Assembly (NCBI GenBank): GCA_003142435.1 | Contig: PLMI01000020.1 | Coordinates: forward strand, 2,657-13,276 | Origin: Coxiellaceae bacterium | Lineage (GTDB): Bacteria > Pseudomonadota > Gammaproteobacteria > UBA9339 | Length of the DNA stretch: 10,620 nucleotides | Reading direction: 5' to 3' | Shown: positions 6,236 through 10,620 of the stretch, in pieces | How the letters are laid out: each line of letters opens with the position of its first letter | Numbering within the stretch: position 1 is the stretch's first letter | Notes under the pieces: model-generated | Told to the model about the DNA's origin: nothing | Databases searched by the model: none | What the model saw: only the letters and a program-made list of their open reading frames with translations | Program-made: the position numbers and the translations under genes

Positions 6236-6299
6236 ACCGTTAGGCTACAATAAACGAAATTCCAATTGCGGCAGCCTACTTTAATCCATGGAAGCATTA

Positions 6300-7202
6300 A
6301 TGAAAGTAAAAAATATTTTTTTCTATTTTGTATTATTAGCCACTTTATTATGCATATCAGGTTGCTATTATTTTGAATATCAAACTAAATCTCCTGAAGA
6401 AGCTTCTATATCCCAATCGCTTCCAAAACAGCCAAAATTTTCTCCTCCTTCAGAAAATTATTATTATGAAGATCAAAAAAATAAGAAAGCTAATGTTTGG
6501 GTTGAGCGGCCCCCTTATATAACTCGTTACTACAAGACAAGAACATTTAATGATATCGAAATTGTTGGCGATGTTTCAGTGGTTTTGCAGAAAGGTGATC
6601 GAAAAGTAAAAGTAAAGGAGCCCAATATTTACCCCCTTCAGGCAAACATATCACTTGAAAATAAAGTTTTGCGTATTGATGCAACAAATAATAAATTTGG
6701 TAAAAGTATAGTTGTTACCGTAAGTACACCGTGCTTAAATGGAATTCACGTTTCAGGTAATGCCGACGTGTATGGCAATAGTTTTCCAAATAGAGAGTTT
6801 AGAATTGATGCCTCGGGAAATTCCGTTATTACTTTAAGAGGAGAAATCAACCTCAGGAAAGTGGCGCAAGATGGGGACACAAGAATCGATATTTCCTGGG
6901 TTAATAGTAAAAAACTTAATGTAATTTCCAATGGCAATGGTTATCTTTATTTGGGAGGCAAAGTAAAATATTTAGCAACAAAGCAAAACGGCAATTCATT
7001 TATAGATTTGCGTTACTTGCGCGCTGAGGAAATTACAGCACTTTCTGCCGGAAATGCTGAAGCGCATATTTTTGCTACGGAAAAGTTAAGTGCTTTTGCC
7101 AGAGAAAAAAGTACTATTTATTACCATAATCCGCAGCTTAAACACACAACCACTTTTTCTGAAGAAGAAGGCAACGTTTTACAAGGAGATATTTTACAAT
7201 AA
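6300..7202 (+). CDS. lipoprotein with head-GIN (DUF2807) beta-helix domain
   Basis: A 300-residue envelope protein. The start is the ATG at 6300, with GGAAG (6290-6294) five bases before it; the in-frame ATG at 6288 lacks a ribosome site. A hydrophobic signal peptide ends in the lipobox I-S-G-C, so cleavage by signal peptidase II before C22 and lipid attachment are expected; tyrosine at +2 argues for the outer membrane. A disordered, tyrosine- and proline-rich linker follows to about residue 75. From about 82 the chain matches the head-GIN pattern (F-x-x-I-E-I-x-G-D-V-x-V-x-L-x-K-G). It then repeats a G-N/D turn with near-perfect spacing, glycines at about 153, 173, 192, 212, 231 and 251, as in the rungs of a right-handed beta-helix. 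These domains are called putative adhesins but their function is largely unproven. The next gene follows after 6 bases. Confidence 0.88.
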   Translation: MKVKNIFFYFVLLATLLCISGCYYFEYQTKSPEEASISQSLPKQPKFSPPSENYYYEDQKNKKANVWVERPPYITRYYKTRTFNDIEIVGDVSVVLQKGDRKVKVKEPNIYPLQANISLENKVLRIDATNNKFGKSIVVTVSTPCLNGIHVSGNADVYGNSFPNREFRIDASGNSVITLRGEINLRKVAQDGDTRIDISWVNSKKLNVISNGNGYLYLGGKVKYLATKQNGNSFIDLRYLRAEEITALSAGNAEAHIFATEKLSAFAREKSTIYYHNPQLKHTTTFSEEEGNVLQGDILQ

Positions 7203-7208
7203 TTTTCT

Positions 7209-7943
7209 ATGACATCTTTTCAGATCTTGGATTTTGACAGTGATTTATTTGGGTTTGGCGTTGCCAAAATTTTGCCGGCTAGACTTAAAACGCATGAGCT
7301 TAAAGAAATTTGTTCACAGTTAAAAAGCGCCAAAATCAAATTGGTTTATTGGTATGCAGATCGTGAAGATAAAACCTCGAATGAAGCTGCTCTATTATGC
7401 AATGGGTTTTTAGCCAGCGAACAGATTACATATGCAGTTACACTGTCAAACATAATGGCAAAAGTGGCGGCGGAGATTTCCTCGTTGCCATCGGTTAGCG
7501 AGTATCAGGACTTAATCCCCCAGCAGGAACTTAATTTTTTAGCTTTGCAAGCGGGTTCTTTTTCACGCTTTAAAATGGATCCAAAACTCGATGAGCAGTT
7601 ATTTATAAAGCTTTATAATAAATGGATTTTAAATTCAGTTAACAAGACTATTGCAAGAAAGGTTTTAGTTGTAAAACAAAATTTGCAAATTACCGGCATG
7701 ATTACTCTTGGGGAAAAAAATAAGCGTGGAGATATTGGGTTACTTGCAGTAGCAAAAGATTTTCGTGGCCAAAATATTGGAAAGGCTTTAGTTCGCAGCG
7801 CACAAAAAGAATTTTTTACCTGGGGTTTGAAAGGCGCTCAAGTTGTTACGCAATTAGCTAATAAACCGGCATGTCATTTGTATGAAAAGTGCGGATTTAG
7901 TATTGAGTCAATCGAGAACGTGTACCATTTTTGGTTAGAGTAA
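7209..7943 (+). CDS. WecD/RffC-like GNAT N-acetyltransferase
   Basis: A 244-residue cytoplasmic protein of the GNAT fold. Its C-terminal half follows E. coli WecD, which acetylates dTDP-fucosamine in enterobacterial common antigen synthesis: an FSRF segment (118-121), then YxxWI (136-140), then GMITLGE, then GDIGLLAVAKDFRGQNIGKAL. The acetyl-CoA pyrophosphate loop is R186-G-Q-N-I-G191-K-A. It closes with TQLANKPACHLYEKCGF and a final YHFWL, as in WecD. The N-terminal segment opening with D-S-D-L-F-G-F also matches the WecD start. WecD usually sits with the aminotransferase wecE; neither that nor other sugar genes are seen, so the substrate is unknown. No ribosome site precedes the ATG, which lies 6 bases after the lipoprotein stop. 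Translational coupling within a two-gene operon is therefore likely. Confidence 0.85.
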   Translation: MTSFQILDFDSDLFGFGVAKILPARLKTHELKEICSQLKSAKIKLVYWYADREDKTSNEAALLCNGFLASEQITYAVTLSNIMAKVAAEISSLPSVSEYQDLIPQQELNFLALQAGSFSRFKMDPKLDEQLFIKLYNKWILNSVNKTIARKVLVVKQNLQITGMITLGEKNKRGDIGLLAVAKDFRGQNIGKALVRSAQKEFFTWGLKGAQVVTQLANKPACHLYEKCGFSIESIENVYHFWLE

Positions 7944-8123
7944 CAATAATAATATATACATGGCAAATTATTCGCCTTTAAGGCGAATAAAACATGTAAT
8001 AAAAAACTTCAGTAAAATCAAATAGTTACAAAAAAAGACAGTTTTTTTACATTCTAGTATAAAAAAATAGTACTTTAACATTACTCAAATCCGTAATTTG
8101 TTTTATGAACACTCGCAAACCGT
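7944..8123. other. AT-rich gap after the acetyltransferase gene
   Basis: This stretch contains the weak terminator hairpin at 7958-7997 and then A- and T-runs, including facing A7 and T7 runs near 8030-8047. No gene or ribosome site was seen. It leads into the long nested inverted repeat that fills the rest of the gap up to the SIMPL gene. Confidence 0.4.
7958..7997 (+). terminator. probable terminator hairpin of the lipoprotein-acetyltransferase operon
   Basis: TTATTCGCC (7968-7976) pairs perfectly with GGCGAATAA (7982-7990) around TTTAA, and outer ACATG/CATGT arms (7958-7962, 7993-7997) extend it. It lies 14 bases after the stop codon. What follows is A-rich rather than T-rich on the plus strand, so the terminator may be weak. 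Confidence 0.6.
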
Positions 8124-8296
8124 GATTGATAAAATTTTGTAATAATTTGGGTTGCTCTTTCAGAGCAAAATTATTGGGAAATAATATCAAACCCAGGGTT
8201 GCGGTCGCAAAAAACGCGATCCTCACCCTGGGTGAAAGGGATATCGCAAAATTCGAGCTCTGTAAGAGCGAAATAATTATATTGAATTCAAATCAT
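8124..8296. repeat. long nested inverted repeat, repeat element or structured RNA
   Basis: Three paired layers share one centre. The outer pair is GCTCTTTCAGAGC (8154-8166) and GCTCTGTAAGAGC (8257-8269), matching at 11 of 13 positions, and each arm is itself nearly a small hairpin. The middle pair is ACCCAGGGT (8191-8199) and ACCCTGGGT (8225-8233), perfect. The inner pair is GGTCGC (8203-8208) with GCGATCC (8216-8222). Looser AT-rich pairing (AATAATT-type) extends beyond the outer pair. It is GC-richer than its surroundings in the core and ends next to the stop codon of the minus-strand SIMPL gene, so it may also end that transcript. No coding potential with a ribosome site was found. Confidence 0.6.
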
Positions 8297-9076
8297 CTAT
8301 CTTTGTAAAAAGTAATCAATCGAGGAAACAACTCTAACCGTTTTGTAAACACTGCTTGCTTCCTGTTCAGCATCATTTTGTTGTGATGCTGCAGAGCTGT
8401 CTGCACTTAAAATCTGAAATACGCCCTGATTAGCATGTTTTATTGCACCAAGATGGCTGTTTGAGTTGATAGCAAATTGCAGGGCGGCTTCTCTTGCACT
8501 TTTTGTCGCTTCTTCTAACATTGCTGGACGCAAGGTATCAAGCTGTGTGAAAAGATATTTTGGATTTGCTGAAAAATCTTTTTCTAAAATGATTCCTTTA
8601 GCGATTAACTGGCTGCTTTGTCCGCTTATTGCGCGTACCAAGTCTACATTTTGTGATCTTACTTTAACGGCGCTGTTTATAATGTAACGATGTTCTGGCT
8701 TATTGCCTGATGCATATTCATTTGCGTACAAGTCTACAACTGCATTTGGCTGTGCTTCCACTTCATTTTTGTTAAACCCAGCAGCTGTTAAAAAAGCAAT
8801 TACTGCTTTTTGATCTTCTAAAATTTTAGTGTTTAGCTGCTGTAAATCATCACCTGCTGATTTAAAAGCTATATTCCAAATGGCAAGATCTGCTTTGACG
8901 CGTTTTTCTGATAAGCCTTTAACGCTAACGTATTTATCGGCAAGTTTAAGGCGATAAAGGCCGTTGGAAATGAGCGCTCCTGTTATGATAAGGCCAAAGG
9001 CAATAAAAATCCCTAGTATATACATCGAAAAAGTGCGGGATGACGATGATTTATGTTGTGTGTCAATCTCATTCAT
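8297..9076 (-). CDS. membrane-anchored SIMPL (DUF541, YggE-like) domain protein
   Basis: A 259-residue protein. The start is the ATG at 9074-9076 with AGAGG nine bases upstream; reading on to 9136 adds a segment encoded by the inverted repeat at 9107-9168 and is rejected. A short polar N-terminus is followed by one hydrophobic segment (about 18-40), so the rest lies in the periplasm, held to the inner membrane. The remainder matches the SIMPL/DUF541 pattern: V-S-V-K-G-L-S-E-K-R-V-K-A-D near the start, a long helix, V-E-A-Q-P in the middle, A-x-x-x-A-R-E-A-A, and a final hydrophobic strand (V-R-V-V-S-S-I-D-Y). The alanine and serine-rich segment before the end is a flexible loop. Family members have been linked to stress and envelope functions, with no agreed activity. 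It is divergent to the transporter. Confidence 0.88.
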   Translation of the reverse strand: MNEIDTQHKSSSSRTFSMYILGIFIAFGLIITGALISNGLYRLKLADKYVSVKGLSEKRVKADLAIWNIAFKSAGDDLQQLNTKILEDQKAVIAFLTAAGFNKNEVEAQPNAVVDLYANEYASGNKPEHRYIINSAVKVRSQNVDLVRAISGQSSQLIAKGIILEKDFSANPKYLFTQLDTLRPAMLEEATKSAREAALQFAINSNSHLGAIKHANQGVFQILSADSSAASQQNDAEQEASSVYKTVRVVSSIDYFLQR

Positions 9077-9106
9077 ATAAGTAAACCTCTTAAAGTTAAT
9101 GGTATT

Positions 9107-9168
9107 TAACCTGAATTCGACATAAGTTTTTAACAATATATTGAAATAATTATGTCGAATTCGGGTTA
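9107..9168. repeat. 19-bp-stem inverted repeat between the SIMPL and transporter genes
   Basis: TAACCTGAATTCGACATAA (9107-9125) pairs with TTATGTCGAATTCGGGTTA (9150-9168) across a 24-base AT-rich loop. Only one position differs, and in RNA it forms a U-G pair. The central 13 bases, GAATTCGACATAA, match perfectly. It lies between two divergent genes, so it could be an operator, a transcript hairpin or a dispersed repeat. No T-run typical of a terminator follows on either strand. Confidence 0.7.
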
Positions 9169-9206
9169 TTTAGCGAACATTATCCCAGTCATTGTAAAAT
9201 AATTTT

Positions 9207-9236
9207 TGTACTTTTAATAGGATTTGGTGTAAATTA
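9207..9236 (+). promoter_or_regulatory. possible promoter of the POT transporter gene
   Basis: A TTGTAC box near 9207 and TAAATT about 18 bases later lie upstream of the ATG at 9271. The match is moderate in very AT-rich DNA. Notably no Shine-Dalgarno-like purine run precedes the start codon. Confidence 0.25.
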
Positions 9237-9270
9237 ATAAGTTATAAATAATTTTTTTATATATATAATT

Positions 9271-10620
9271 ATGAACAGTTTAGCCATCTCCCAAGCACAA
9301 AAAGTGAAATTTAAGCAACCTTCGGTTATTAAGTTTTCTTTTTTGACAACTATATGTGAACGTTTTGGTTTTTACGTTCTGTCTTACCTTTTGGTTCTTT
9401 ATGTCAAAGATATTTATGGTTTGGCGGATAGCGTTGCTTATGCTTTGTTCAGTGTTTTTACAGCGTTTGCTTTCCTAACGCCAGCTTTAGGCGGGTGGTT
9501 GGGCGATAACGTATTAGGCCTTAAAAGATGCGTTTTCTGGGGTCTAATTTTAGAGTCATCAGGACTTATTTTATTATCATTTTCCCAGCAGGCAAAAATT
9601 TTATTTTATTTATCTCTTGCTCTTATTATCGTTGGGGTAGGCCTATTCAAAACTGCGCCCACAGATATTCTAGCGCGCGCTTACAAGGAAAATGATTCGC
9701 GCATTGACAGCGGTTTTACATTTTTTTATATGTCAATAAATATAGGTTCTTTAGCCTCTTCACTTATCGCAGCGTTTGTGCAAAAGTACTATGGATGGTC
9801 GGTTTCTTTTTTGGTAGGCGGCCTTGGCTTGCTGTCAGGTGTTTTATTTTATTACCTATTTAAAAGGACGGCTAAGGGATTGGATACTACAGTTGGCGAA
9901 CATAAATTGTCCCCAAAACGCATTATCAGCATATTTTTTGGTATTGTAATTGCATGCATTGCCTTTTTGTTACTGTTGGTTAACACTCAGCTGTCAGATG
10001 CTTTCTTTATCGTTTCTACAATCGTTGCTGTGATTTATTTTATTTATGAAATAATCAAAAGTCCAAAAGAAGAAAAATTAAAAATTATAGCGTGTTTGTA
10101 TTTGGTCTTTGTTGGTTTTTTAGCTTCGATAATTTATTTTCAAGGGTTCACCTCAATAGAACTTTTTATTGACAGGGTAGTTAACCGGCAAATGTTTGGT
10201 TACCATGTTCCTACTATAATGTATTTATCACTTAATCCTATTTTCGTAGTTATTTTCGCTCCTATTTTGGCGTATTTTTATAACAAATTGGAGGCTAAGA
10301 AAAAAGATTTAACGGTTGTTGCAAAGATTTCCTTAGGTTTATTGACGGGGTCTCTTTGCTTTTTCTTCCTCGTCATAGGAGGATATTATTTTTATGATTC
10401 CTTTTATAAGATATCGCAAATTTGGATAGTTTTGTTTTTTTTCTTGTATACGATCTCGGATTTATTGATTGGTGCTCTTGGGGTTGCCATGGTTACACGC
10501 CTTGCTCCCAAACGTTTGTATGGCGTAATGATGGGTGCCTGGTTTTTAATTGGTAATGCTCTTGCTGCATATGTTTCCGGAATTTTTGCGGGATTATCCG
10601 AAGTTCCCGCAAGTGTGACT
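9271..10620 (+). CDS. POT/PTR2-family (peptide-type) MFS transporter, 3' end outside window
   Basis: The reading frame is open from the ATG at 9271 to the window end (450 codons) and continues beyond it. It is an inner-membrane protein with many hydrophobic helices of the proton-coupled oligopeptide transporter family. Near residues 30-35 it has ERFGFY followed by L-L-V-L-Y-V. The first PTR2 signature appears as GGWLGDNVLGLKR (about 74-86), then GVGLFK with K127, then the second signature FTFFYMSINIGSL, a full match. LAPKRLYGVMMGAWF lies near the end. Deviations at normally conserved sites are T27 for the first Glu of ExxER, TA for the PN after FK, and D397 where a Glu usually sits in the tenth helix. 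Substrate is uncertain; di- or tripeptides would be usual. No ribosome site precedes the ATG, so the start is less sure than the family. Confidence 0.92.
   Translation, partial: MNSLAISQAQKVKFKQPSVIKFSFLTTICERFGFYVLSYLLVLYVKDIYGLADSVAYALFSVFTAFAFLTPALGGWLGDNVLGLKRCVFWGLILESSGLILLSFSQQAKILFYLSLALIIVGVGLFKTAPTDILARAYKENDSRIDSGFTFFYMSINIGSLASSLIAAFVQKYYGWSVSFLVGGLGLLSGVLFYYLFKRTAKGLDTTVGEHKLSPKRIISIFFGIVIACIAFLLLLVNTQLSDAFFIVSTIVAVIYFIYEIIKSPKEEKLKIIACLYLVFVGFLASIIYFQGFTSIELFIDRVVNRQMFGYHVPTIMYLSLNPIFVVIFAPILAYFYNKLEAKKKDLTVVAKISLGLLTGSLCFFFLVIGGYYFYDSFYKISQIWIVLFFFLYTISDLLIGALGVAMVTRLAPKRLYGVMMGAWFLIGNALAAYVSGIFAGLSEVPASVT

Larger units (their letters stand above)
5945..6299. promoter_or_regulatory. 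gene-free divergent control region between csrA and the lipoprotein gene
   Basis: This 355-base gap holds the promoters of two divergent genes; I could not place either promoter with confidence. It is very AT-rich up to about 6190 and GC-richer from 6198. Structured parts are an inverted repeat GAGTAAATAC/GTATTTACTC (6087-6096 and 6122-6131) and two consecutive hairpins at 6170-6235, listed separately. TAGGCT (near 6241) and AGCCTA (near 6272) form a further short inverted pair. No tRNA or small ORF with a ribosome site was found. Confidence 0.5.

Noticed and set aside
9077..9136. Longer start for the SIMPL protein at 9136
   Set aside because: The added residues come from the inverted repeat, and the ATG at 9076 has a ribosome site followed by a normal N-terminal anchor.
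1..10620. CRISPR array, tRNA, rRNA, or transposase gene
   Set aside because: Looked for on both strands by eye; no regular spaced direct repeats, cloverleaf or transposase motifs were seen.

Overview
The window is AT-rich and looks like chromosome from a host-associated gammaproteobacterium, most plausibly of the order Legionellales (Legionella, Coxiella or Berkiella-like). The housekeeping proteins Prs, SodB, PrfA and CsrA are clearly gammaproteobacterial. A CsrA regulator next to two large proteins of unknown family, palindromic repeat-like elements in several intergenic gaps, and eukaryote-like short linear motifs all fit an intracellular life style. The genus is inference; no rRNA or other marker is present to settle it.

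Layout. Bases 1-163 are the 3' end of prs (ribose-phosphate pyrophosphokinase), whose stop codon is followed directly by a palindromic element of about 127 bp (164-290). sodB (iron superoxide dismutase, 409-984) follows. A GC-richer, hairpin-packed spacer (995-1106) then leads to prfA (release factor 1), whose best start is a GTG at 1156. Next comes a convergent pair of genes with no family I recognise: a 659-residue, low-complexity, TQT-motif-rich protein on the plus strand (2369-4348) and a 358-residue protein on the minus strand (4405-5481) ending in Cys-Thr-Ile-Val. They share a two-way terminator hairpin (4357-4403). csrA (minus, 5723-5944) has its own terminator. A 355-base gene-free, hairpin-rich region separates it from a plus-strand pair: a lipoprotein with a head-GIN (DUF2807) beta-helix domain and a WecD/RffC-like GNAT acetyltransferase. 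A second gene-free region (7944-8296) holds a weak terminator and a long nested inverted repeat. The window closes with a divergent pair: a membrane-anchored SIMPL/DUF541 protein (minus) and a POT-family (PTR2) transporter cut off by the window end. A 19-bp-stem inverted repeat lies in the gap between these two.

The most interesting content is the convergent unknown pair. The plus-strand protein has five [ST/A]-Q-T cores in a disordered stretch, resembling multivalent binding sites for the eukaryotic dynein light chain LC8, together with proline-rich and YxxP-type motifs. The minus-strand protein ends in a sequence that fits both a CaaX prenylation box and a class I PDZ ligand. Together with a neighbouring CsrA, which in Legionella and Coxiella relatives controls infection-phase genes, this makes them candidate secreted host-acting effectors. 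That is inference and no experiment or database search supports it here.
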